A DNA stretch of 49,094 bases from Lachnospiraceae bacterium (GTDB lineage Bacteria > Bacillota > Clostridia > Lachnospirales > Lachnospiraceae), in contig JAFWCK010000015.1 in NCBI GenBank assembly GCA_017536965.1, forward strand, positions 1 through 49,094, in the 5' to 3' direction. Positions 16,216-24,336 of the stretch are shown here, one piece after another. The notes beneath the pieces were generated by a model that was not told where the DNA came from, ran no database searches, and was given only the letters and a program-made list of their open reading frames with translations. Within the stretch, counting starts at the first letter, position 1. Every line of letters begins with the position of its first letter. The position numbers were made by a program, and so were the translations under genes.

Positions 16216-17274
16216 ATGAGATACGCAAAATTAGAAAGAATCGTTAAAACATACTATGACTCCCTGGAAGAGGGAAAAGTGCTGGGACGTATGTGTACTG
16301 CATGCGGGCACATTGAATTCCCACCGTATCTGGCATGTAATGAATGCGGAAATCTGGACACCGAGTGGGTGGATCTTACAAACGTAAGAGCTCGTATCAC
16401 ACAGGTCCTTCCTCCGCTTAATGTTTTTCCGGAGAATGAGTTTCAGGATGCACATGACGGCTTTGTTGCAGTTTGTGTAAAAATCGATAACGCTGATCCG
16501 TATGTTACTTCCATGGTCCATGTCGGCAGAAATGCATATGATAAGATCCATGCAAACATGGAAAATATTGTAGTAAAACCATATATCATCCAGGGAGCTG
16601 ATACAAAGATTGTTGTCTGGGTGGATGAAAACTATAAAGAAGAACCAAAGAAAAAAGCAGAAGCAAAGACAGAAGCTCCAAAAGAGGAAAAGAAGGCTCC
16701 AGCTGCAAAAGCGGAAACAGCAGCTGCAGATGATCCGATCGTAAAGGCGGTTCTTGCGGCAGCAGCAGAGGGTTACGATGTAGATGCATCTGAACTTTCT
16801 CTGGCAACGGATATCCGTGAAGATCTTTCTCCGCAATCGATGAAGATGATCGTAATGCTTTCTTCCATCGAGGAGGCATTGGATATTACGATCGATATCA
16901 CCGAAGCTGGCGAATGCAACACGATCGCAGATTTTGTTAATGCAGTCAGAGGAAAACTTGGAATCGAAGGAACCGTTTCCGCTGATGCAGCACCGGCAGC
17001 AGATCAGGCTCCGGAAGCAGGCGCACAAGGCACAGGAGAAGTGGACGAGGTTACAAAAGTTGTAATCGATGCAGCAGCAGAGGCATATGATGTTGATCCG
17101 TCTGCAATCACACCGGATACAGACATCCGCGAAGACCTTTCTCCGCAGTCGATGAAGATGATCGTAATGCTTTCCTCCATTGAAGAAGCGTTGGATATCA
17201 CAATCGATATCACAGAGGCAGGCGAGCTGAATACGATTGCAGAGTTCGTGGCAAAAGTGAAAGAGAAAATGTAA
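16216..17274 (+). CDS. Zn-ribbon/OB-fold (DUF35) protein fused to two tandem acyl carrier domains
   Basis: 352 residues. The N-terminus has the rubredoxin-like zinc ribbon Cys27-x2-Cys30...Cys41-x2-Cys44, then an OB-fold (to about residue 145), as in PhlB and thiolase-partner DUF35 proteins. A Lys/Glu/Ala-rich linker (about 148-175) follows. Then come two near-identical carrier domains, each with LSPQSMKMIVMLSSIEEALD. Their phosphopantetheine-site Ser would be Ser208 and Ser312, exactly 104 residues apart; the usual Asp before the Ser is Gln. The fusion tethers carrier arms to the thiolase partner, suggesting that acyl groups are passed to a carrier protein. The locus B counterpart (132 residues) lacks the carrier domains. 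A phosphopantetheinyl transferase is not in the window. Confidence 0.88.
   Translation: MRYAKLERIVKTYYDSLEEGKVLGRMCTACGHIEFPPYLACNECGNLDTEWVDLTNVRARITQVLPPLNVFPENEFQDAHDGFVAVCVKIDNADPYVTSMVHVGRNAYDKIHANMENIVVKPYIIQGADTKIVVWVDENYKEEPKKKAEAKTEAPKEEKKAPAAKAETAAADDPIVKAVLAAAAEGYDVDASELSLATDIREDLSPQSMKMIVMLSSIEEALDITIDITEAGECNTIADFVNAVRGKLGIEGTVSADAAPAADQAPEAGAQGTGEVDEVTKVVIDAAAEAYDVDPSAITPDTDIREDLSPQSMKMIVMLSSIEEALDITIDITEAGELNTIAEFVAKVKEKM
16810..16935 (+). repeat. Carrier-domain DNA repeat, copy 1
   Basis: In-frame direct repeat with the segment at 17122-17247, offset 312 bp (104 codons). Differences are mostly at third positions, so the protein sequence is under selection after an intragenic duplication. 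Confidence 0.85.
17122..17247 (+). repeat. Carrier-domain DNA repeat, copy 2
   Basis: Second copy of the in-frame duplication that begins at 16810. Confidence 0.85.
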
Positions 17275-17289
17275 AGAGAGGAAAAATCC

Positions 17290-18294
17290 ATGACATTTAT
17301 CGAATCCATCTATGAGAAAGCGAAAGCCAATAAAAAAACAATTGCAGTTCCGGAAAGCACGAACGAAGTGATGCAGAAAGCATCAGCAAAAATCCAGGCA
17401 GACGGAATTGCAGAAATCATCCTGGTAGGGGATCCCGCAGCAATCAACGCAAAGGCAGAAGAACTTGGGTTGGATATCTCTTCTATTCGGATCGTAGATT
17501 CCGCAGATGAGGATTATAAGAATGCGCTGTTGGATAAATATGAAGCTTCTCCATATAAGGTAATGGGAAGAAAGTTTATAGAAAAGAGGATCGGAGACCC
17601 GGTTTATCTGGCAACCCTGATGGAAGCAGTGGGAGAGGTAGACGCCACCATCGCCGGTATTGATACAACAACGTATGAATTCGTTCTTGCAGCGAACAGC
17701 ATTATTGGTATGGCACCGGGCTGTGTTACGGCATCCGGCCTTCAGATCTTGGAACTGGAAGAATTCCAGGGAGAAAAGGACAAATTTATCGGCATCTCAG
17801 ACGGCGCAATCAATGTTGAACCAACGGTTGAGCAGCATGCAGGAATCGCAATTGCATCCTGCGATACTTTTGAGGCTATTACCGGAATTGAACCAAAATG
17901 TGCATTCCTCTCCTATTCCACAGATGGGTCAGGCGGAATGAGCGCTCCGGTCAAGAAAGTGCGTGATGCAGTAGCACTTGCACAGTCACTGCGTCCGGAT
18001 CTTAAGATCGACGGAGAGTTCCAGTTTGACGCGGCACTGGTTCCGGCAGTCGGTAAAAAGAAGGTGAAACGTCCTAGCGAAGTGGCAGGTGAAGCGAATG
18101 TTCTGATCACCCCGGATGCTTCCTGCTGCAATATCTGCGGAAAAGCAATCCAGTTTACCTCCATTTGCAGATCTTATGGACCGCTCTATCAGGGATTCCG
18201 CCTTCCAATCCTGGATTGCTCCAGGGGTATGGATGAGATCATTGCATATGATAATATCGCGCTTCTTTGCGTTCAGGCAGGGTTTAAAAAATAA
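17290..18294 (+). CDS. Phosphate acyltransferase (Pta/Ptb family, Pta-like)
   Basis: Converts acyl-CoA plus phosphate to acyl-phosphate or the reverse. The 334 residues match PF01515: PESTNEVMQKASAKIQ at the start, YSTDGSGGMSAP in the middle and YGPLYQGFRLPILDCSRG near the C-terminus, which corresponds to the conserved Pta segment before the end of the fold. It resembles phosphotransacetylase more than the Ptb in locus B. It lies 15 bp after the fused carrier gene and 26 bp before the kinase, forming a substrate-level phosphorylation pair. The acyl chain it takes is not determined by sequence. Confidence 0.88.
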   Translation: MTFIESIYEKAKANKKTIAVPESTNEVMQKASAKIQADGIAEIILVGDPAAINAKAEELGLDISSIRIVDSADEDYKNALLDKYEASPYKVMGRKFIEKRIGDPVYLATLMEAVGEVDATIAGIDTTTYEFVLAANSIIGMAPGCVTASGLQILELEEFQGEKDKFIGISDGAINVEPTVEQHAGIAIASCDTFEAITGIEPKCAFLSYSTDGSGGMSAPVKKVRDAVALAQSLRPDLKIDGEFQFDAALVPAVGKKKVKRPSEVAGEANVLITPDASCCNICGKAIQFTSICRSYGPLYQGFRLPILDCSRGMDEIIAYDNIALLCVQAGFKK

Positions 18295-18320
18295 TTGACT
18301 TGGGAATTGAGAGGAAAAAG

Positions 18321-19436
18321 ATGAAAGAATATACCGTTTTAACGATTAATCCGGGATCGACCAGTACAAAGGTTGGTGTTGTAAAGGGCGATAAAGTTGT
18401 TTACGACGGGACGGTTGATCACGACAGAAGTGAGTTTGCAAATTGTGCCACCTTTGCAGATCAGTACCCTCTGAGACTGGCAAAGATATATGAAGCACTG
18501 GAAGCGGCAGGAATTGAAAAGAAGGAAATAGATGGCATCTGTGGAAGAGGTGTTGGCCTTTATGCTTGTGAAGGCGGTACCTATAGAATTGATGAACTGG
18601 TCTATGACCATGCTTCCCATGATGTAGCAGGAATCCATCACCCGGCAACCTTGGGGATCGTACTAGCATATAACATTGGAAAAGAGCTGGGTGTTCCTAC
18701 ATTCTTTGTTAATCCGATGCCGACGGACGAACTGAAGGATGTAGCGCGAATGACTGGCGTAAAAGGAATTTACAGAACGGCCCGTTCTCACCCACTGAAT
18801 CAGAAGCAGGTTGCAATCCATCACAGCGAACTGGTGGGAAAGAAATATGAAGAGCAGAATTATGTTGTTCTGCATCTGGGCGGAGGTATCAGCATCACCG
18901 CCCACGAAAAAGGCCGTATGGTGGACACCAATCGCGCGGGTGATGCACAAGGCCCAATCTGCCCAAACCGTTCCGGAGATATCTGCACCGATGATATCAA
19001 CAATATGTTCAAAAAAGGATATACCTTTGAAGACGCGGTTGCGTTAGCTGCAAATCGTGGAGGACTAGTAGATCTTCTGGGAACCGATGATGTCCGCAAA
19101 GTCAAAGAGATGATTGCAGCAGGAGATCAATGGGCAAAGCTCTGCTATGATGCAATGATTTATACGATCATCAAGTGGACTGCGATGATGGCAGGCGCGC
19201 TGATGGGTAAGGTGGATGGAATCCTGTTAACCGGAGGCCTTGCACATGATGAAGAACTTGTTCGGAGAATCAATGAAGGCACGGGATGGATTGCCCCGAA
19301 CTATGTTTATGCCGGAAGTTTTGAAACGGAAGCAATGGGGTTTGGCGTGATCCGTGTCCTTTCCGGACAGGAAGAAGCTAAGATATATAGTGGGAAACCG
19401 GTTTGGGATGGATTCGCCTTTGAACCGGAAAAATAA
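18321..19436 (+). CDS. Butyrate kinase-family acyl kinase
   Basis: Transfers phosphate from acyl-phosphate to ADP (or the reverse). 371 residues of the ASKHA fold: TINPGSTSTKVGV (phosphate-1 loop, residues 6-18), HLGGGISITAH, NRSGDI and the adenosine-site LLTGGLAHDEEL. This is the Buk group rather than acetate kinase, slightly longer than the usual 355 residues. ATG 18321 follows GAGAGG; the frame's earlier TTG at 18300 is rejected. Last gene of locus A. No clear terminator follows before the tRNA promoter. Confidence 0.9.
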   Translation: MKEYTVLTINPGSTSTKVGVVKGDKVVYDGTVDHDRSEFANCATFADQYPLRLAKIYEALEAAGIEKKEIDGICGRGVGLYACEGGTYRIDELVYDHASHDVAGIHHPATLGIVLAYNIGKELGVPTFFVNPMPTDELKDVARMTGVKGIYRTARSHPLNQKQVAIHHSELVGKKYEEQNYVVLHLGGGISITAHEKGRMVDTNRAGDAQGPICPNRSGDICTDDINNMFKKGYTFEDAVALAANRGGLVDLLGTDDVRKVKEMIAAGDQWAKLCYDAMIYTIIKWTAMMAGALMGKVDGILLTGGLAHDEELVRRINEGTGWIAPNYVYAGSFETEAMGFGVIRVLSGQEEAKIYSGKPVWDGFAFEPEK

Positions 19437-19465
19437 TTACTTCCTTAGAAATCTATCTTTTTAGG

Positions 19466-19494
19466 TTGACTGAAAAATCTACAATTGCTATAAT
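19466..19494 (+). promoter_or_regulatory. Promoter of tRNA-Cys
   Basis: TTGACT (19466-19471), a 17-bp spacer and a perfect TATAAT (19489-19494), 30 bp before the tRNA. Confidence 0.85.
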
Positions 19495-19524
19495 ACTTGA
19501 GCGTATTAAATGCATTATATGTAA

Positions 19525-19595
19525 GGCGACATAGCCAAGTGGTAAGGCGTGGGTCTGCAACACCCTGATCACCAGTTCAAATCTGGTTGTCGCCT
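19525..19595 (+). tRNA. tRNA-Cys (GCA)
   Basis: 71-nt cloverleaf: acceptor GGCGACA pairs perfectly with TGTCGCC, the D-arm contains AAGTGGTAA, the anticodon loop CTGCAAC has GCA, and the T-arm ACCAG-TTCAAAT-CTGGT is intact. There is one T-T mismatch at the top of the anticodon stem. CCA is not encoded (CGG follows). Its 3' end is the integration site of the adjoining island. Confidence 0.95.
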
Positions 19596-19598
19596 CGG
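19576..19598 (+). other. Island attachment site at the tRNA 3' end
   Basis: These 23 bp (T-loop to 3 bp past the tRNA) recur exactly at 39948-39970 and with two mismatches at 28199-28221. The integrase gene begins 27 bp away. Repeat, tRNA position and adjacent integrase together define a tRNA-targeted attachment site. Confidence 0.85.
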
Positions 19599-19608
19599 TA
19601 GAGGGAAT

Positions 19609-19648
19609 GCGAGAAAACCTTGATTTTAAAGGATTTCTCGCTTTTTCT
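19609..19648 (+). terminator. tRNA terminator overlapping the integrase 3' end
   Basis: GCGAGAAA (19609-19616) pairs with TTTCTCGC (19634-19641), followed by TTTTTCTT. The right arm is also the last codons of the integrase on the other strand, so the island itself supplies this terminator. A similar hairpin follows the repeat at 39948. Confidence 0.65.
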
Positions 19649-21026
19649 TATCCATTTTTGAAGGTGGATTTTTGGTATACTTTGGTGCACTAAGTGCACC
19701 AAACTGTTGTTCGACCGTTCCTCTTGCCGCCCGAAGGACTTCAATCCCACGATTATTGTGAATATAACGGTTTGTCATTTCAGGGGTCGTATGCCCTAAA
19801 AGTAACTGTACCTGCCGCACATCCTGGCAAGAGTTATACGTGTTTGTGGCTGCAGTTGCCCGAAGGCAATGAGTGTGATACTGAGATGGATCCAGGCCGA
19901 TATCGGAAGCGGCCTTCTTCACTTTGTCATTGTAGGTGTGATACCGGAAGTTCCCCTGCGGGAAAACGAACGTTGACGACAGCTTCAGGTCCCTGATCAG
20001 CAGAAGGATATCCATTTCTTCCGGAAGAAGAGGGATGATCCTCGCTTCCTCGTGTGATTTCATGTGGTTCACACGTCCCCTGCCGTGATTCGTGAAGGTC
20101 AGATCCTCGTTCATTTCGATCTGGAGAACAGACTGACCGGAAACGGTCATGAGGTTATTCTCGAAATCGATATCTTCCCAACGGAGCCCTGCCAGTTCTG
20201 CAAAACGCAGACCGATCGAAATATTAAAAAGCAAAGCATAGATGTAGATCTTCTTAATATTTGGCTTTTTCAGCTCCTCCATACACCAGTCCCTGAATGC
20301 CAGGGTCTGTTCCATCGTAAACGGTTTCGCCTTCACATGGTTGTAGGATGGATCATCGGCATATGGAAATTTCCGGTAGTTCATATCCCTTATCGGATTG
20401 TAGACAATGATCTCTTCTTCCACACAGAAAGACAGAATCCCTGAAAGGACGCTCTTGACATGCATGAAACGCTTTTTTGTCATGTGATATTGATGGCACA
20501 TGGATAAAAAGTGCTTTTTGTAGTCTTTGGCTCTCAGTTCGAGTACAGGCATTGTGGCAATATAGGATCCTTCATAATACTTCGCCCAGATGCGTTTGTA
20601 TTCCTGGACCGACTTGCCGGTAATATAATCTGCCTTGTCCCGGAGAAAGTCTGAAAACATGTCGGACAGAGTGGCGCTGGTCTTATCAATAGTCCCACGG
20701 GTGTAATGATCGAAAAGCTTTTGATAAAGAGTGTCTAATTCCACTGCAGATATCCGTTTTTTCCCGATCTTGGTCATCCAGAGAGAATTGGTTTTCCCAG
20801 TTTTCGTCTTTCTGTTTATCCGATAAATGCTGGCAGGATGCACCTCCTTAACGTATCTTTGTATTTCAGCATTTCTCATGTCCTTGTACCTTGCAGCACA
20901 AGACGCATCTAAATTATCACATTTCAGTACAGATGAAAAGTAATCAATATTGGCACGGAGGAGTTTCAGGCGCTCTACGAGAGGGACATCCGCGCTTGGT
21001 GCCATGGTTGTGATCTCTTCTGTCAC
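19626..21026 (-). CDS. int: Tyrosine recombinase / integrase
   Basis: 466 residues. The catalytic set is visible in the C-terminal half: Arg in GLRFAELAGLRW, HTHCLRATAA (His-x-x-Arg), LLGHTTPEMTNRYIH with the second His and the nucleophilic Tyr. The N-terminal part contains the SAM-like core-binding domain (SDMFSDFLRDKADYITGKSVQEYKRIW). It points toward the tRNA-Cys gene, ending 27 bp from the attachment repeat, the standard layout of tRNA-targeting islands. It is longer than the usual ~400 residues, with an N-terminal extension of about 90. No excisionase gene is evident between it and the RepA-like gene. Confidence 0.93.
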   Translation of the reverse strand: MTEEITTMAPSADVPLVERLKLLRANIDYFSSVLKCDNLDASCAARYKDMRNAEIQRYVKEVHPASIYRINRKTKTGKTNSLWMTKIGKKRISAVELDTLYQKLFDHYTRGTIDKTSATLSDMFSDFLRDKADYITGKSVQEYKRIWAKYYEGSYIATMPVLELRAKDYKKHFLSMCHQYHMTKKRFMHVKSVLSGILSFCVEEEIIVYNPIRDMNYRKFPYADDPSYNHVKAKPFTMEQTLAFRDWCMEELKKPNIKKIYIYALLFNISIGLRFAELAGLRWEDIDFENNLMTVSGQSVLQIEMNEDLTFTNHGRGRVNHMKSHEEARIIPLLPEEMDILLLIRDLKLSSTFVFPQGNFRYHTYNDKVKKAASDIGLDPSQYHTHCLRATAATNTYNSCQDVRQVQLLLGHTTPEMTNRYIHNNRGIEVLRAARGTVEQQFGALSAPKYTKNPPSKMDKKKREIL

Positions 21027-21064
21027 GCCTTCATTCCTCCTTTCCCTTTCTCAGTAAGTGACTT

Positions 21065-21667
21065 TCAGTGATTATTAGCACTTAATTTTCTTGCTACTGA
21101 ATTTACCAGTTCCTGTACCTTGACCGGATCTGGAGCCTTGGTTGGCTCCTGATCCCGGTCAAGGCTGTTTGCTGTATCTTCTTTTTGTTTATCTATATCT
21201 GTATATATAGGAGCCTGATTCCACCCATCCAGCTGGTGCGGTTTCTGTCCCTTTGTCGGGCCATTATCGTCCGTCCGGACAGGTGAAATCTGCCCCACCT
21301 TCAAACCCTTGGCAGCATCTTCCCCGTCGTATTTCACATAGATCCGGTTTGGACGGTTGAACCCCGTCCTCCGGGTCTCGGTAAAGCCCCTCCTTTTTAG
21401 CTCCCTCAAGGCATTTTTTACCGTTGTTTCCCCCATTCTGGCATCCTCGGCCAGGTTCGGGATGGGATACTGGATAAAGACGTTTTCGGCCTTATCCGTC
21501 CATTCCTGCCTGTTCTCTTCTTTCTGTGAGAGCATGGTCCTTGCGACCATGAGCCCGTAGACCAGTTTGGCGGATGCCGTGAGATCCTCCCTGAGGATGG
21601 ATCTCGGCACCGGGATGAAATTGCTGAGTTGGGTATCCGGTTTAAAGTAATCTGTTTTCTTTTCCAT
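21065..21667 (-). CDS. RepA N-terminal-type replication initiator-like protein
   Basis: 200 residues. Residues about 15-115 match the RepA_N pattern: FIPVPRSIL...LTASAKLVYGLMVARTMLSQ, then a winged-helix (GETTVKNALRELKRRGFTETRRTGFNRPNRIYVKY). The C-terminal half is polar and low-complexity. Such proteins occur on plasmids, ICEs and integrated elements. It is on the same strand as the integrase, 38 bp upstream of it. No relaxase, conjugation genes or partner replication genes are present, so the element is probably a reduced or mobilisable island. Function as an active initiator is not established. Confidence 0.7.
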   Translation of the reverse strand: MEKKTDYFKPDTQLSNFIPVPRSILREDLTASAKLVYGLMVARTMLSQKEENRQEWTDKAENVFIQYPIPNLAEDARMGETTVKNALRELKRRGFTETRRTGFNRPNRIYVKYDGEDAAKGLKVGQISPVRTDDNGPTKGQKPHQLDGWNQAPIYTDIDKQKEDTANSLDRDQEPTKAPDPVKVQELVNSVARKLSANNH

Positions 21668-22259
21668 ATATTTTTTTGTTAATGATCCTCCTGTATATTA
21701 ACTGCTCATTTTTTGTGATAGATTTACGTTAAAATCTGCAAATTCCTTATTTATCCTCCTGCAACTGTTATGGGGATAAAAAATGACCGTTTGGTCCATA
21801 AAAACCGTGTACAAAATTAATACAATGCAAAAATGCTTCCTGTTCCGCGTCTGGTATTCTGTTGTCAAGGTGCCGGGATCAAGTCCCTTCTACTTATTAG
21901 TTGCTGACTTTTTTGGGAAATTGGCGGGAGTTTTTGCAATTTCCATGTACAAAATCTGTACACCCGTTTTTTTGTCCCCCTACTTAATGGAGGGGACGAA
22001 AAAAACTCGGAATTCACACATTGTTCTCATAAAATGCAATCTCCAGGGTCTGGGATCTTCCCAGCAAGCTGCCGTGTGCGTACAAAGGCGATGCTTGCGA
22101 AGAAGATACCAGAGCGTTTTGGCCTGCCTGTTATTCAGTTGTCAAGGTGCTAGGGGAATTTGTCCCTCTGCATCTCTATGGGGACGGAAAAATGCGATTT
22201 GTAGAAAAAAGTTTTGTTCTTTTATCGTACAAACTGGAAAATGCCCGGGATTTTGGGCA
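21668..22259. other. Non-coding repeat-bearing region upstream of the RepA-like gene
   Basis: About 590 bp with no convincing gene. ATTC(T/A)GTTGTCAAGGTGC occurs at 21856-21873 and again at 22133-22150, each followed by a G/C-rich stretch and TCCCT. TGTACA motifs occur at about 21807 and twice within 21944-21964, with a further GTACAAA at about 22227. Short open frames across it are cysteine-rich and translation-like by chance. Its place beside a RepA-like gene suggests an origin or transfer site, but this is inference. Confidence 0.4.
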
Positions 22260-22267
22260 AAAAGAAA

Positions 22268-22294
22268 GCCCTGAAACCTTTTGGGATTCAGGGC
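22268..22294 (-). terminator. Terminator of the lipoprotein gene
   Basis: GCCCTGAA (22268-22275) pairs with TTCAGGGC (22287-22294); read on the minus strand the stem is followed by TTTCTTTTT. Confidence 0.75.
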
Positions 22295-22322
22295 AAAATA
22301 GATATAGTTGTGTTTTCGAATG

Positions 22323-22949
22323 TCAGTTTTCTTTTAAAACGATGTCTTTCCACATAAGGTACATCTTCACTTTTGGAGTGGATACTAATCTGCCGTTATC
22401 AACATTGTATTCGTCAACATCGGAATAATTCATATCAATGTAATAACCATCGTCGATAATGTATCCGCCAAGCAGATCGTTATAAACCGCTTCTCCCTTT
22501 CCGGCGCTGAAAAAGTGGTGGATGACAGGATTCCCGGCCTCATCGACATATACACCATCCATGGATTTATCATGCTGGTCAGCAAAGACATCAAACCCGG
22601 CCGCACGGAGTTTTTCCACGTATTTAACGACAAGATCTGGATCCACATCCCGAAAGACAAGGTTAATGCCGGCTGCGTCAGGCTTGTTCGATTCAATCTC
22701 CCCACCGAAATCCGGTGCCGGAACATCATCAGGCCATCCCTCAATGATATGAACACCGGCATTGGCAACTTCTTTTTCAGAATTTTCCTCTGCTGTTGTG
22801 GTTACATCTGCCGGTCCGTCGTTGGTGTTCCCAGCAATTTCCGGGGTACCTCCTGCCTCCTGCTTCTGGTTCCCAGCGTTTCCACATCCTGCCAGGATCA
22901 TGCTCATCAGTACAACAAAAGAAAGAAATAGGATTATAAGTTTTTTCAT
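22323..22949 (-). CDS. Putative lipoprotein
   Basis: 208 residues with a lipoprotein signal peptide: MKKLIILFLSFVVLMSMILAGC, lipobox LAGC with Cys22. A Gly/Thr/Glu-rich linker (to about residue 65) is followed by a folded domain with IEGWPDDVPAPDFGGEI, a pattern also seen in other clostridial surface lipoproteins. The gene is monocistronic with its own terminator. No enzymatic motif is visible; the domain is not firmly identified. Confidence 0.75.
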   Translation of the reverse strand: MKKLIILFLSFVVLMSMILAGCGNAGNQKQEAGGTPEIAGNTNDGPADVTTTAEENSEKEVANAGVHIIEGWPDDVPAPDFGGEIESNKPDAAGINLVFRDVDPDLVVKYVEKLRAAGFDVFADQHDKSMDGVYVDEAGNPVIHHFFSAGKGEAVYNDLLGGYIIDDGYYIDMNYSDVDEYNVDNGRLVSTPKVKMYLMWKDIVLKEN

Positions 22950-23279
22950 AAAAGCACTCCTCCGTCAATCGCTTTTTAGGAACGTATCATTCGGATAACT
23001 TTTCGCTAGCAGATCAATAACAATAAAGCAAGTTTCACTTGCGTATGCGGAATTTTTCAATACCGCAAAGCAAGTTTCACATTTGAGTTACAAATTGCTG
23101 AATAGCAATTCGAACACAAATATCTTGTTGGGGCGTGCCTGCCCCAAGCCCTGCTGTTTTGAAAAAAACATGAAGTTTTTAATTCCAAAAGAAAAAGGCC
23201 AGTAGAGAATTAGGAAGGATAACTGACAGATGATTGCTTACAGGGGAATTGATTTTTGAATTTTATGGAGTAAACGTGA
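22950..23279. other. Intergenic stretch with short repeats
   Basis: 330 bp without a gene. AAAGCAAGTTTCAC occurs at 23025-23038 and 23067-23080 (a third copy is at 41297-41310). The first copy continues to GCAAGT-TTC-ACTTGC, a perfect inverted repeat. TTGCTGAATAGCAA nearby is another small dyad. The function is unknown. Confidence 0.5.
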
Positions 23280-24158
23280 CTATGACTTTGCATTAAGCTC
23301 ATTCAATAAGAGTTTTGCGCAGGGCGATAGTGAGTCAGGATGATAGAGTAGTAAATGCATGGAATCAGATAACTCTGTAATTGGAATAAAAACGTTATTA
23401 TACGATTTAAGAGGATGGAAGTTTTCGTTAACTAGAAAAACCCCTATATTATTTTCAAAAGCGTATAGTTGAGAAGAACCATCTGAATAGTATTTCATCT
23501 TAGGAGCAAAGCCATGCCGTATACACAGGTCTTGCCATGAAATAGGCAGTAAAGATGATTCATTCCCAATAAATAGAAAGGCTTCATCTTGCAGATCATT
23601 GAGGGATAGTTCTTCGTTTTCGGCAAGAGGATGAGAGGCCTTGACCATAACTCCGGTTTTTGCTGATCCAACTATACATGTTACAACATTAATATATTTA
23701 ATAAATCCAAAATCAGAAGCAAAAATAAAATCGAGTTTGTTTTGATCGAGCATTGATACAAGTTCATTCTGGCTTTTGATTATCGGTTCAATGATGATTT
23801 TTTGATTTTTTGTAATAATTGAATCGATGATACGTTCCATTTCCAAAGGGAAGTAATAACCAAGGCCGAGTCCGATTGTAATGGTCCCTTCATACCCTCT
23901 ACTTATGTTTTTTACGGAATTGAGAAGACTGTCAAATTGAGCGGACATTTGTTTTAATGCAGTGTAAAATTCTTCACCCGCTGGGGTTAATGAGACATGA
24001 TGACTGTCCCTTTCCAAAAGAGAAACGCCCATCTCCTCTTCAAGAGAAGACAAACTTCTGCTAAGTGCAGGCTGGCTGATGAAAAGATTTGCAGATGCTT
24101 TAGAATAATTTAGACAGCCTGCAATTTCCATAAAATATCGCAATTGATTTAATGTCAT
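23280..24158 (-). CDS. LysR-family transcriptional regulator
   Basis: 292 residues. The N-terminal winged helix-turn-helix is typical (LNQLRYFMEIAGCLNYSKASANLFISQPALSRSLSSLEEEMG), followed by a periplasmic-binding-protein-like effector domain (about residues 90-290). The start is ATG 24158; the frame's GTG at 24170 abuts AAGG and is less likely. It is divergent from the unknown operon at 24337, which it probably controls; the ~180-bp gap is AT-rich. Confidence 0.92.
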   Translation of the reverse strand: MTLNQLRYFMEIAGCLNYSKASANLFISQPALSRSLSSLEEEMGVSLLERDSHHVSLTPAGEEFYTALKQMSAQFDSLLNSVKNISRGYEGTITIGLGLGYYFPLEMERIIDSIITKNQKIIIEPIIKSQNELVSMLDQNKLDFIFASDFGFIKYINVVTCIVGSAKTGVMVKASHPLAENEELSLNDLQDEAFLFIGNESSLLPISWQDLCIRHGFAPKMKYYSDGSSQLYAFENNIGVFLVNENFHPLKSYNNVFIPITELSDSMHLLLYHPDSLSPCAKLLLNELNAKS

Positions 24159-24336
24159 TATCAAATACACCCTTATATTCTTAATGTGATTGTAGTTTAG
24201 GGTATCACATGTAAAAAATCAAGGCGCGGCTATAACCTGAATGCATAGCAGCGTGTTCTTTTTGGAATTTCTTAAAAAAAAACAATGATGATACGATACA
24301 TATGAAAAAAAAGAAAGTTAAGGAATGACTTTTACT

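Noticed and set aside
16231..17028. Minus-strand frame of 265 codons opposite the Zn-ribbon/carrier gene
   Set aside because: A shadow of repetitive Ala/Glu/Lys codons, reading as Cys/Phe/Leu repeats.
14900..18294. Glycine/betaine reductase (GrdC/GrdD) acetyl-phosphate system
   Set aside because: No selenoprotein or GrdA/B/E genes, and the thiolase-like protein has the Zn-ribbon partner type, not GrdC features.
21783..22274. Plus-strand frame of 163 codons in the region upstream of the RepA-like gene
   Set aside because: Crosses the two direct repeats, low protein-likeness, no ribosome site; treated as non-coding.
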